DNA from: Nitrospirae bacterium CG1_02_44_142
Lineage (GTDB): Bacteria; Nitrospirota; Thermodesulfovibrionia; Thermodesulfovibrionales; UBA1546
Reading direction: 5' to 3'
DNA length: 14,036 nucleotides
Assembly (NCBI GenBank): GCA_001871685.1
Contig: MNVK01000130.1
Coordinates: 1-14,036 of the forward strand
In this document: one piece after another, positions 6,863 through 13,777 of the stretch
Layout: every line of letters starts with the position of its first letter
Position numbering within the stretch: position 1 is the stretch's first letter
The notes under the pieces: generated by a model
The model's database searches: none
What the model was told of the DNA's origin: nothing
Seen by the model: only the letters and a program-made list of their open reading frames with translations
Program-made: the position numbers and the translations under genes

Positions 6863-8133
6863 GTTAATGTTTTCATCACTTCTATCAGGGGCAGGTTGAG
6901 TTTTTTAGCAAGTTTTTTACAGTCTTCGTATTCAGGCGCTGTTTTGATAATCCTGCCGCCGAGTTTTGAAATTTTGACTTTTACCTTGCCTAATGCTGTA
7001 TTGATTTCCTGTATCTCTCTCTTTAGCGTTTGCCTGCCTGCCTCGTAAAACCTGACACCTATGGTTGTCGTTTCTTCAAATATTATCTTCATGAGATTTT
7101 CTTTTTCTTTGCCGTTGCAAAGCACGGTCAGCTTTATTCCGGGCCTTCCTTTTTTCATTATCAACTGCGTCAGATAGACGTCAAGCGCTCCAGACTTAAA
7201 TAATCTTTCCATTACGAATTCATATATCTGCGGGTTCATGTCGTCTATGGTGGTTTCAATTACTGTTACTTTCTCACCAGAAAATCCCCCCGGGACTCCT
7301 TCTTTAATCCCCCCTTGCCCCCCTTTAACAAAGGGGGGATGGGGGGATTTTCTGGGGGGTAGGTGGGGATTACCGATAAGAATTCTCAGCACATTCGGCT
7401 TATCCCTGAAATCCTTCTTGCCTGCGCCAATCCCTATTTTTTCAATAACCATATCAGGCATATTGCCAAACTCTGAAGATAACTCTTTCAAGATTACTGC
7501 GCCTGTGGGAGTGGTTAACTCAAAGGGTGTTCCATCCGAGTAAATCTTGCATCTTGCATCTTGCATCTTGCATCTAAGAACTTCAATTGCTGCAGGCGCA
7601 GGCACAGGCAGTATCCCGTGTTTTGTCCTGACAGAGCCGCCTCCGAGATTTATGGGAGATGCGCAGACCTTTTCTATGCCTAAGAGTTCAAGGCATATCA
7701 GAGTTCCCATGATGTCCACAATGCAGTCAACTGCGCCAAGTTCGTGCAGATGGGAATTATTGAATGTCTCGCCGTGAACTTTTGCCTCTGCTGTAAAGAG
7801 TCTTCTGAATATGTTCAGTCCCTTCTTTTTAATTCCATCTGAAAGTTGAGAGTTCTTAATCAGATGCTCTATATCTTTCCATCTTTTAGCTTCACCCCCC
7901 CGTTGCCCCCCCTTGCTAAGGGGGGGATGGGGGGGTGAGTTCTGGATAACATCTACCTTTGTCGCAGCGAACCCTGAGCGTTTTACTCTTTTGACTTTGA
8001 GGGTATAGCCTTTAACACGGAGCTTCCGGAGTTCATTCTCCAGTTTTTTTGCGGGCGCCCCCGCATCAACAAGTGCGCCGAGGCACATGTCTCCGCTTAT
8101 GCCGGAGGAACAGTCAAAATATGCTATTTTCAA
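6850..8133 (-). CDS. larC: LarC family nickel-pincer cofactor protein with repeat insertions
   Basis: LarC inserts nickel into the pyridinium-dithiocarboxylate cofactor of lactate racemase and related enzymes (family knowledge). The start is YFDCSSGISGDM, followed by HLHELGAVDCIVDIMG (128-143), the GGGSVRTKHGILPVPAPA block (164-181) and ELTTPTGAVIL (205-215). A C-terminal domain begins ETTIDDMNPQIYE (293-305) and continues ALDVYLT and MKKGRPG. The start codon is TTG with GGAGGGG seven bases upstream. Three stretches are foreign to the family and coincide with DNA repeats: residues about 65-82, 187-197 and 258-286. The last lies between the parts homologous to LarC1 and LarC2, which some bacteria join by ribosomal frameshifting; here they are one frame. 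No larA, larB or larE is nearby, so the enzyme served is unknown. Confidence 0.92.
   Translation of the reverse strand: MKIAYFDCSSGISGDMCLGALVDAGAPAKKLENELRKLRVKGYTLKVKRVKRSGFAATKVDVIQNSPPHPPLSKGGQRGGEAKRWKDIEHLIKNSQLSDGIKKKGLNIFRRLFTAEAKVHGETFNNSHLHELGAVDCIVDIMGTLICLELLGIEKVCASPINLGGGSVRTKHGILPVPAPAAIEVLRCKMQDARCKIYSDGTPFELTTPTGAVILKELSSEFGNMPDMVIEKIGIGAGKKDFRDKPNVLRILIGNPHLPPRKSPHPPFVKGGQGGIKEGVPGGFSGEKVTVIETTIDDMNPQIYEFVMERLFKSGALDVYLTQLIMKKGRPGIKLTVLCNGKEKENLMKIIFEETTTIGVRFYEAGRQTLKREIQEINTALGKVKVKISKLGGRIIKTAPEYEDCKKLAKKLNLPLIEVMKTLTKVS
7277..7355. repeat. G-run palindrome inside larC, copy 1
   Basis: A perfect 15-bp inverted repeat (7277-7291 against 7341-7355, arms CCAGAAAATCCCCCC and its complement) encloses a second, nested C-run/G-run hairpin centred near 7327. 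In the larC frame it encodes a KSPHPPFVKGGQGG-like segment in the linker between the two LarC domains. It resembles copy 2 at 7892-7938, so the two look like members of one repeat family. Confidence 0.85.
7544..7575. repeat. Heptanucleotide tandem array inside larC
   Basis: ATCTTGC is repeated four times without error, then ATCT, giving 4.6 units. In the larC frame it encodes RCKMQDARCKI (residues 187-197), placed just before the conserved SDGTPFELTTPTG block. The 7-base unit is not a multiple of three, so gain or loss of one unit would shift the larC frame. Confidence 0.9.
7892..7938. repeat. G-run palindrome inside larC, copy 2
   Basis: TCACCCCCCC at the left edge mirrors GGGGGGGTGA at the right edge, with an inner CCCCCCC and GGGGGGG pair around a short TTGCTAA loop. 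The whole 47 bases form a near-perfect hairpin read through by larC as a SPPHPPLSKGGQRGG-type segment. It has the same layout as copy 1 and sits after the GFAATKVDV strand of LarC. Confidence 0.85.
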
Positions 8134-8151
8134 GAGGACACCCCTCCCTAA

Positions 8152-8475
8152 TCAATAAATATCTAATTGTATTTTGATCGTTTCGCCAATCCTCAACATG
8201 TCTTCTTCTGAAAGCACGCCAACACGTTTAAATAGCCGCATCTTACTCACAGTAGCCAGTTGATCAGCCATTGCCTTACTTTCCTTACCGTCAAATATAA
8301 CAAGCGATTCACTTGGATACAGACGATCTGTCTTGCTGGTAAGAGGAACGACCTGAACTCGGTTGAGAAACTTATTTGACGCGTCATTGCTGACGATGAC
8401 AGCGGGGCGTTTTTTTCTTATTTCTCCGCCAATGGAAGGGTCAAAATTAACCCACCAGACCTCACCCCTTTTCAT
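8152..8475 (-). CDS. MazF/PemK-type endoribonuclease toxin
   Basis: Predicted sequence-specific mRNA interferase of a type II toxin-antitoxin pair. The 107-residue protein opens MKRGEVWWVNFDPSIGGEIRKKRPAVIVSND, the standard MazF N-terminus. It keeps R23 in the KKRP loop and T46 in VVPLTSK, which line up with the catalytic Arg and Thr of Bacillus MazF. The MADQLATVSKMRL segment near residues 70-82 is also typical. The frame extends two codons upstream to a TTG at 8481. The ATG at 8475 is preferred because AAGGA lies eight bases before it. It overlaps the antitoxin end by 14 bases, the usual coupled arrangement. The cleavage site cannot be told from sequence. Confidence 0.93.
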   Translation of the reverse strand: MKRGEVWWVNFDPSIGGEIRKKRPAVIVSNDASNKFLNRVQVVPLTSKTDRLYPSESLVIFDGKESKAMADQLATVSKMRLFKRVGVLSEEDMLRIGETIKIQLDIY

Positions 8476-8692
8476 TAGCAATATCCTTAAAAGTTATCTC
8501 TGCCCATTCTATGGCGTCTTTTTCTCTCTTTTTGTCTTTTGCCATTTGAGCGTAAGCCAATTCCAGATTTGGACGCACTACATGCGGCCGCACCAATTCC
8601 TCAACAAATTTGCTGATTTTGCGAGGGCCGATGGTCTTATGAAGTCCTGCATAAACTTCTTCATCTACGGTTATTGTCAATTTCTTTTGCAT
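8462..8692 (-). CDS. Antitoxin partner of the MazF-type toxin, ribbon-helix-helix-like
   Basis: A 76-residue protein directly upstream of and overlapping the toxin gene. Its first half (KKLTITVDEEVYAGLHKTI, then KISKFVEELVRPHV) has the beta strand plus two helices expected of an RHH DNA-binding domain, as in CopG/MazE-like antitoxins. The second half is charged and helical (AYAQMAKDKKREKDAIEW) and is the likely toxin-neutralising arm. The start ATG has a strong GGAGG six bases before it. It probably binds the repeats in its own promoter and represses the pair. The exact antitoxin family is uncertain. Confidence 0.85.
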   Translation of the reverse strand: MQKKLTITVDEEVYAGLHKTIGPRKISKFVEELVRPHVVRPNLELAYAQMAKDKKREKDAIEWAEITFKDIANEKG

Positions 8693-8707
8693 TGGAATCC
8701 TCCGTTC

Positions 8708-8747
8708 TATATACGTGTAGTATACGTATTGATTTTGAGCATGTCAA
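8708..8747 (-). promoter_or_regulatory. Sigma-70 promoter and overlapping operator of the toxin-antitoxin pair
   Basis: On the minus strand TTGACA (8747-8742) and TATACT (8724-8719) are separated by exactly 17 bases, close to the full consensus. Transcription would start near 8712, about 20 bases before the antitoxin ATG. TATACGT occurs at 8710-8716 and 8721-8727, spaced 11 bases, and each lies in a locally palindromic context. This suits binding of an RHH antitoxin over the -10 box on one face of the helix. Confidence 0.75.
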
Positions 8748-8815
8748 TATTATTCCGTATAGATTATTATGTGATGCAATAGGTATCTAACTACATTTTT
8801 CGGGTTAATTCAGGG

Positions 8816-8821
8816 TATAAT
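8816..8821 (+). promoter_or_regulatory. Candidate -10 box for the coaX operon
   Basis: A perfect TATAAT lies 27 bases before the coaX ATG. The -35 position reads only ACATTT or TACATT, a poor match. The leader contains GAGGT nine bases before the start codon as a ribosome site. The promoter would be back-to-back with that of the toxin-antitoxin pair. Confidence 0.45.
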
Positions 8822-8848
8822 ATAACTGTTCTTTGAGGTATAAGAAAG

Positions 8849-9622
8849 ATGAAACTTGTCGCCATAGATATTGGTAACTCTTCAATAGATATAGGTTTTT
8901 TTATTGAGGCGGAGCTTTTTGTTCAAAAAATTAATACAAAGCCTCCGCTTCAGCCTTCGGAATACTCTGAGCTTTTTACAGGGTTTATGAGAGAAAAAAA
9001 TATAGACAAAATGCCTGAGGGCATTATAATATCTTCTGTGGCGCCGGGGCATACAGATTCCGTTAAAAAGGCTTGCAGCGCTCTGAGCAAAAAAGGGACT
9101 GTGGTATTAACTCATAAGATGAAGACAGGGATAGACTTTCAGATAAACGAGCCTGAGAAACTCGGCACAGACAGGATTGCGGCAGCCGCAGGAGCGTGCG
9201 GCCTGTTTGGCGCTCCTGTCGCGGTAATTGATTTTGGCACAGCGACTACGCTTAATTTTATTGGAAGCGGAAATAAATATAAGGGCGGCGCAATTATGCC
9301 GGGGCTGGAACTTATGCGGAAATCCCTTTTCAGCGATACGGCACAATTACCGGATGTTGCAGTTTCTAAGCCGCTCTCTCCTCTTGGAAAGGATACGGCA
9401 GAGTGTATCCGTTCCGGCATTGTATATGGGACGGCAGGGGCAGTGGAAAGGATTATGTCAGAGGTGGAAAAAATGGAAGCGGAAAGTTTTAAAATAGTTG
9501 TAACAGGCGGCAATGCTGAATTCGTTTTGCCGTTTCTCAGGAAGGTGGACCATATTGAGCCTGCGCTTGTCTTAAAAGGACTGAGATTTATTTATAACCT
9601 GTCTGACAGGAGGAATGCATAA
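8849..9622 (+). CDS. coaX: Type III pantothenate kinase
   Basis: Phosphorylates pantothenate in the first step of coenzyme A synthesis; the type III enzyme belongs to the acetate/sugar kinase/Hsp70 fold. At 257 residues it is normal length. The N-terminal phosphate loop DIGNSSIDIGFF spans residues 7-18, LGTDRIAAAAGA 105-116, VIDFGTATTLNF 126-137, GGAIMPGLELMRKSL 146-160, the SGIVYGTAGAVE segment 189-200 and VVTGGNAE 217-224. These follow the CoaX order. The stop codon TAA overlaps the next ATG by one base, so it is translationally linked to the galT-like gene. It is the first gene of the rightward operon. Confidence 0.96.
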   Translation: MKLVAIDIGNSSIDIGFFIEAELFVQKINTKPPLQPSEYSELFTGFMREKNIDKMPEGIIISSVAPGHTDSVKKACSALSKKGTVVLTHKMKTGIDFQINEPEKLGTDRIAAAAGACGLFGAPVAVIDFGTATTLNFIGSGNKYKGGAIMPGLELMRKSLFSDTAQLPDVAVSKPLSPLGKDTAECIRSGIVYGTAGAVERIMSEVEKMEAESFKIVVTGGNAEFVLPFLRKVDHIEPALVLKGLRFIYNLSDRRNA

Positions 9623-10632
9623 TGCATGAACTGAGAAAAGACCCTTTGATGAATAGATGGGTTGCTGTTATGTCGGATTCTATGGCTCCGGCGGAATATC
9701 ATATTCCGGGAGATGAGGCAAAAGAATCCGAATGCATCCTTTGTTCCGGCAGAGAAAAAGAAACCCCTCCGGAAATAACTGCAATCAGGGGAAACGGCTC
9801 GCATCCCAATGAACCGGGCTGGCTGGCAAGGGTAATCCCGAGTTTTAAACCAATACTGCATGTGGAAGGCGAGCTCGGCAGGCGGGGCGTCGGCATGTAT
9901 GACAGGATGAACAGCATAGGCGCAAATGAGATTATCATAGAGACGCCTGAGCATAATAAAACAAGCGGTGATATAAGTTTTGAACAGACGCTCAGGGTAG
10001 TTTCACTTTATAAGGAGAGGATTGCCGACCTGGAGAAAGATTTAAGGCTGAGATATGTGTTGATATATAAAAATTCCGGCAGGGAGGCAGGCGCGGTTTA
10101 TTCTCATTCCCATTCACAGATTATCGCGACTCCGATTATCCCGAGACGCATCAAAGAAGAACTTGACGGCGCAAAGCAGTATTATGCTTATAAAGAGCGG
10201 TGCATCTTCTGCGATATAATAAGGGAAGAGTTGAGGAATGGCGAGAGGGTAATCTTTGAGACGAAAAAATTTATCGCCTTTTGCCCTTACGCCCAGATTT
10301 CTTCATTTGAATTCTGCATAATGCCAAAGAGGCATTCCTGCGCATTTCAGGAGATAAATTCAGAGGAGATGGAAGACCTGGCTTTGATGCTGTCGGCTAT
10401 GCTCAAAAAACTCGGGACTGTGCTGAAAAATCCGCCGTATAATTACATTATACACACAGTTCCTAACATGATACCGAGGCGCAATCACTGGCATACGCTC
10501 GGAGAAGATTTTCACTGGCATATAGAGGTAAGGCCGAGACTTGCGAGAGCAAGCGGTTTTGAGTGGGGTTCGGGTTTTTATGCGGTAACAACATCCCCTG
10601 AGGATGCAGCTAAATATTTAAGGGAGGCGTGA
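9622..10632 (+). CDS. GalT-type nucleotidyltransferase (galactose-1-phosphate uridylyltransferase or ADP-glucose phosphorylase-like)
   Basis: HIT-superfamily enzyme that moves a nucleotide onto a sugar phosphate through a histidine intermediate. RKDPLMNRWV opens the protein and CILC (C38, C41) with H111 and H162 would form the usual zinc site. The catalytic motif is HSHSQ (162-166, nucleophile H164) rather than the HPHGQ of E. coli GalT. A second possible zinc set is CIFC (C194, C197) with H238 and a histidine near 289-291. FHWHIEVRPRLA (297-308) is the conserved C-terminal strand. Both the SHSHSQ motif and the two-zinc pattern resemble plant ADP-glucose phosphorylase and some bacterial GalT relatives, so the true substrate is open. 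No galK or galE is nearby. Confidence 0.88.
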   Translation: MHELRKDPLMNRWVAVMSDSMAPAEYHIPGDEAKESECILCSGREKETPPEITAIRGNGSHPNEPGWLARVIPSFKPILHVEGELGRRGVGMYDRMNSIGANEIIIETPEHNKTSGDISFEQTLRVVSLYKERIADLEKDLRLRYVLIYKNSGREAGAVYSHSHSQIIATPIIPRRIKEELDGAKQYYAYKERCIFCDIIREELRNGERVIFETKKFIAFCPYAQISSFEFCIMPKRHSCAFQEINSEEMEDLALMLSAMLKKLGTVLKNPPYNYIIHTVPNMIPRRNHWHTLGEDFHWHIEVRPRLARASGFEWGSGFYAVTTSPEDAAKYLREA

Positions 10633-10633
10633 G

Positions 10634-11092
10634 ATGAACGTTAAGAAGATTCTCTTTCCTACGGACTTTTCAGAGGGGTCGGATAATGCCCTGCCTTATG
10701 CGGCTGATATGGCAAGGCATTACGGCGCAAAACTTTATCTGCTTCATGTTATTCAGGACATAGCCGAGGCAATGGGGTGGTATGTGCCTCATGTGTCGCT
10801 GGACGAGTTGTACAGGGATATTGAGGGGAATGCGGCAAAAGAGATAGCCAGGTATGGCGTTGAAGAGTTCAGGGGGTTAAAGGACATTGAACGTATTGTT
10901 GTAAAGGGAACGCCGTACCAGGAGATTCTAAAATTTGCAGGAGAGAAAAAGGCGGACCTTATAGTTATAGGCACGCACGGCAGGAAAGGGCTTGACAGGG
11001 TTATCTTCGGAAGCACTGCGGAAAAGGTTGTAAGAGACGCCCCATGTCCTGTGCTCAGCGTAAGATTGCCGCGTTATGAGGCCAAGAAGTGA
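10634..11092 (+). CDS. Universal stress protein, UspA family
   Basis: A 152-residue single-domain cytoplasmic protein of the ATP-binding UspA type. The first strand KKILFPTDFSEGSDNAL carries the conserved Asp, and ADLIVIGTHGRKGLDRVIFG (108-126) with STAEKVV supplies the G-2x-G-9x-G-S/T nucleotide loop. The end, APCPVLSVR, is typical of the family. It begins one base after the galT-like stop, and its own stop overlaps the GTG of the following peptidase gene. Its job is unknown; members usually respond to stress, starvation or redox change. Confidence 0.95.
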   Translation: MNVKKILFPTDFSEGSDNALPYAADMARHYGAKLYLLHVIQDIAEAMGWYVPHVSLDELYRDIEGNAAKEIARYGVEEFRGLKDIERIVVKGTPYQEILKFAGEKKADLIVIGTHGRKGLDRVIFGSTAEKVVRDAPCPVLSVRLPRYEAKK

Positions 11093-11613
11093 GGGTCTAT
11101 TTATCCGAGACTGCCTTTATAGACCTTTTATTAAGCGCTGCCGAGGTATATAAGAGAGAGAGCCTGGGCTTTCTCCTCGGCTATAAACCTGAAGGCAGAT
11201 TTATAATTGAACATGCATTCAGTTTTCAGACGGCCAGGAGGAGGCATAAGGGAGTTACCTTTCAGCACAAGAATCATAAGAAGATAGAGCCTATATTAGA
11301 GAAGTTTGACAGGCTTCAAATCATAGGCGACTTCCATTCTCATACCCAGTTCGGGGTGACAAAGGGGCTTCCTATCCCAAGCGATGAAGACATCAAAGAG
11401 ATGAAAGATGGACAGGTATATCTGATAATCGCTATAAACAACAACGAAAAAACTCTTAACTGGGGTGAAAACAGGGACGGCACAATATCAGGCTCTGTCG
11501 GGGAATTCTTTTTTAAGATAGCCGCATACTTTTCACGCGGTTCTTCAGGGATAAAAAGGGCCAAGATTCACTGTCCGTTTCCGCCGGGATTTCTGAAGTG
11601 GATGGAAATTTGA
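11089..11613 (+). CDS. JAMM/Mov34 (M67) family metallopeptidase-like protein
   Basis: The JAMM zinc-peptidase signature is complete: E24 in KRESLGFLLG, HSH at residues 83-85, and S98 and D101 in PIPSDEDI. The 174-residue length suits a single-domain bacterial JAB protein. In bacteria such proteins trim ubiquitin-like or sulphur-carrier proteins (ThiS/MoaD type) or act in other cleavage roles; no such partner is visible here. The start codon is GTG, overlapping the uspA TGA by four bases (GTGA), with GAGG seven bases upstream. Base composition is still like that of coaX and galT. The substrate cannot be named. Confidence 0.88.
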   Translation: MRVYLSETAFIDLLLSAAEVYKRESLGFLLGYKPEGRFIIEHAFSFQTARRRHKGVTFQHKNHKKIEPILEKFDRLQIIGDFHSHTQFGVTKGLPIPSDEDIKEMKDGQVYLIIAINNNEKTLNWGENRDGTISGSVGEFFFKIAAYFSRGSSGIKRAKIHCPFPPGFLKWMEI

Positions 11614-11616
11614 GCA

Positions 11617-12699
11617 ATGAAATATCCTAAAGAGATAAAAATATTAGGAGCTGGCATTTCCGGTCTTACTGCCGCAATAAACCTTGCACAATATGGTTAT
11701 AGAGTGAATGTTTATGAGAAAAATTCAGATGTTGGGATGAGATTTTATGGTGATTTTCAAGGCTTAGAAAACTGGAGTTCTAATGAAGATGTTTTATCAT
11801 CACTTAAAACTATGTCCGTTGTGGCAGATTTCTATCACAAACCGTTCTACGAAGGATGTTTTTACGGCCCGTCTTCTAATGCGCAGGTTAAATCCTTGAA
11901 GCCAATATTTTATTTGGTACAAAGAGGAAAAGATAAAGAAACGTTAGATTATTCTTTAAAGAAACAGGCACTGAGTCTGGGAGTTAATATAATATTTAAT
12001 ACCTCTTTAAATTATAAAGACGCTGATATTATAGCGACAGGCCCCCAAATGAGTAATATTATAGCGATTGGAATAACTTTTATTAGTAATTTAGAAGACA
12101 CTGCTATGGTTGTTCTCGATGATGCCATTGCTCCAAAAGGTTATGCGTATCTTTTAGTTTCTAATCAAAGAGCTACGCTTGCAACTGTTCTTTTTGAGAA
12201 ATGCAACATGGGAAGTCAATATCTTCAAAAAGCCATTGAGAAGTTTAAGACCATTAAGAATTTCGAACTCAAAAATATTAAAAACTTTGCTGGGTTCGGA
12301 AATTTCTTTTTGGCGGGATCAGCCGTTAGAGAGAATAAGATATTTGTTGGTGAGGCAGCTGGTTTCCAGGATTATCTTTTCGGTTTTGGGATTAGATATG
12401 CTATTACATCAGGTTATCTTGCTTCTAAGAGTATAATAGAGAAAATAGATTACAATATATTGTGGCAGAATGAATTTAAGCATAAATTGCAAACTTCTCT
12501 TTCGAACAGGGCATTGTATGAATTATTTGGTAATACAATGTATGACTTTTTAGTAAAAAAGACAAAGGGATGTAAAGATGTGAGAGAATTGTGGCTAAAG
12601 TTTTATAATCCTTCATTATCCAGGAGATTGATTTACCCCTTTGCTTTTTTAGCATCAAAATCTAAAAATAGAATTATGCAGTGTAAAAAATATGCATAA
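11617..12699 (+). CDS. FAD-dependent oxidoreductase, geranylgeranyl reductase-like
   Basis: A 360-residue flavoprotein with a Rossmann start (KILGAGISGLTAAINLAQYGYRVNVYEKN: GxGxxG at 11-16, acidic E34). A second FAD motif is KIFVGEAAGFQDYLFGFGIRYAITSG (241-266), matching the GDAAG-xxDP-x-GxGI motif of geranylgeranyl reductase and related hydroxylases, though Asp is Glu and the usual Pro is Tyr. The LVQRGKDKETLDYSLKKQALSLGV-like middle also fits that group. Likely substrates are lipids or isoprenoids, but this is not provable. The gene starts three bases after the JAMM stop. It is clearly richer in A+T, roughly one third G+C in later parts against nearly half in coaX and galT, suggesting recent acquisition. 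Confidence 0.75.
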   Translation: MKYPKEIKILGAGISGLTAAINLAQYGYRVNVYEKNSDVGMRFYGDFQGLENWSSNEDVLSSLKTMSVVADFYHKPFYEGCFYGPSSNAQVKSLKPIFYLVQRGKDKETLDYSLKKQALSLGVNIIFNTSLNYKDADIIATGPQMSNIIAIGITFISNLEDTAMVVLDDAIAPKGYAYLLVSNQRATLATVLFEKCNMGSQYLQKAIEKFKTIKNFELKNIKNFAGFGNFFLAGSAVRENKIFVGEAAGFQDYLFGFGIRYAITSGYLASKSIIEKIDYNILWQNEFKHKLQTSLSNRALYELFGNTMYDFLVKKTKGCKDVRELWLKFYNPSLSRRLIYPFAFLASKSKNRIMQCKKYA

Positions 12700-12717
12700 C
12701 TTAAAAAGGTTTATAGA

Positions 12718-13674
12718 ATGAAGACTATCATAGACTTTAATCGTTTATTTTCATATCTTAGACATTCTTGGAAGATATGGATATTATTCTTTGGTATACC
12801 GGCTTTGATTCTATTTATAACTACAAAAAAATCTTATAGTAATAACGCTACTGTGTTTGGATTTTTATTTCAATGCCTTACTACGGGCTATATTGCATGG
12901 GCAATACAATACACATATTCTACTTTGTACAAGAAAGAAAAAGTCTTTACTGAATTGATGCAAGCAGAACAAAATCTGTCAGATTGGTATCGTAGCGAAA
13001 TCAACAATATTTATAAGGGACCTTACGCTTATAGTATTTTCCTTGTAACTGCTATATTATTATTCCTTACTCCTGTTTCTTTGATAGGGAATCCTCTTCC
13101 GAGGAACTCAGCTGTTCAATTTTATATTACATTTGGTATTTTATCTTGCGTTATGGGAGTTGGGGCAAGCACAGTTTTCCTAATAGCTCGTTTCATGGCA
13201 AGATATGCAAAATGTACTTTAAATTTCTCTATATTCCAATATAACCATTCTAATCTTCAATTTGTCGTTAAACTGCAACTTATATTTGCAGGCATAACTT
13301 CTTTGGGATATCTTCTCGCTGCTTTTATGACTTTTTTTTATTGGGGATTTCAAACAGTTACAATCATATGGTATCTCGCAGGCATAGCTTCTGTCCTTTT
13401 CTTTTTTATTTATCCTCAGTTGGAATTTCATAAATTGCTTCAAGCAAGGAAAAAAGAAAAATTACTAGAAATATCAAGGGAGATGGATAGATTCTTTAAA
13501 AAATTAATCTCGGAGCCGAGCGAGCCAAACTTTAAATTGTTTAGAGAAATGCATGAGACTGCAAGTTTTTTATCTAAACTTCCTGAGTGGCCATTTAATG
13601 CGCAGTCATTAATATACTTGATTCTAAGTATTTTGCCGCATGCAATTTTTTTAATAAAAACATTCATAGGGTAA
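12718..13674 (+). CDS. Multi-pass membrane protein of unknown function
   Basis: Not recognised as a named family. The 318-residue protein has about seven hydrophobic segments: near 18-36, 44-66, 104-124, 132-158, 185-208, 212-232 and 295-316. Between the sixth and last lies a charged helical stretch (238-290) with KKEKLLEISREMDRFFKK, likely cytoplasmic. A WPFN motif (291-294) before the last segment recalls the P-x-WPF pattern that I associate with some uncharacterised membrane proteins. No transporter or enzyme motif was found. It starts 18 bases after the FAD gene and shares its AT-rich composition, so the two probably arrived and act together, perhaps on a membrane lipid. That last point is speculation. 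Confidence 0.7.
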   Translation: MKTIIDFNRLFSYLRHSWKIWILFFGIPALILFITTKKSYSNNATVFGFLFQCLTTGYIAWAIQYTYSTLYKKEKVFTELMQAEQNLSDWYRSEINNIYKGPYAYSIFLVTAILLFLTPVSLIGNPLPRNSAVQFYITFGILSCVMGVGASTVFLIARFMARYAKCTLNFSIFQYNHSNLQFVVKLQLIFAGITSLGYLLAAFMTFFYWGFQTVTIIWYLAGIASVLFFFIYPQLEFHKLLQARKKEKLLEISREMDRFFKKLISEPSEPNFKLFREMHETASFLSKLPEWPFNAQSLIYLILSILPHAIFLIKTFIG

Positions 13675-13777
13675 ATTGAGGCATAAAATATAACAATGAG
13701 GCTCTGGCTTGAAAAGTCTTCTGATGGAAGAAAGCTAATCTCTTTTGCAAACTTTTTCAGAAAAGCCCTAACTTAAG
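13675..13777 (+). other. Short gap before the TonB-like gene with a doubtful 26-codon frame
   Basis: Composition returns from AT-rich to the level of the rest of the window here. A frame from ATG 13696 to TAA 13774-13776 could encode 26 residues (MRLWLEKSSDGRKL and on) with TGAGG about 14 bases upstream, too far for a good ribosome site. GGCTT-GAAAAGT near 13707 and its near complement ending at 13768 could pair loosely. It may be a leader peptide or chance; I do not call it a gene. Confidence 0.25.

Noticed and set aside
7544..7575. Tandem array as a CRISPR-like repeat
   Set aside because: Units are seven bases with no spacers.
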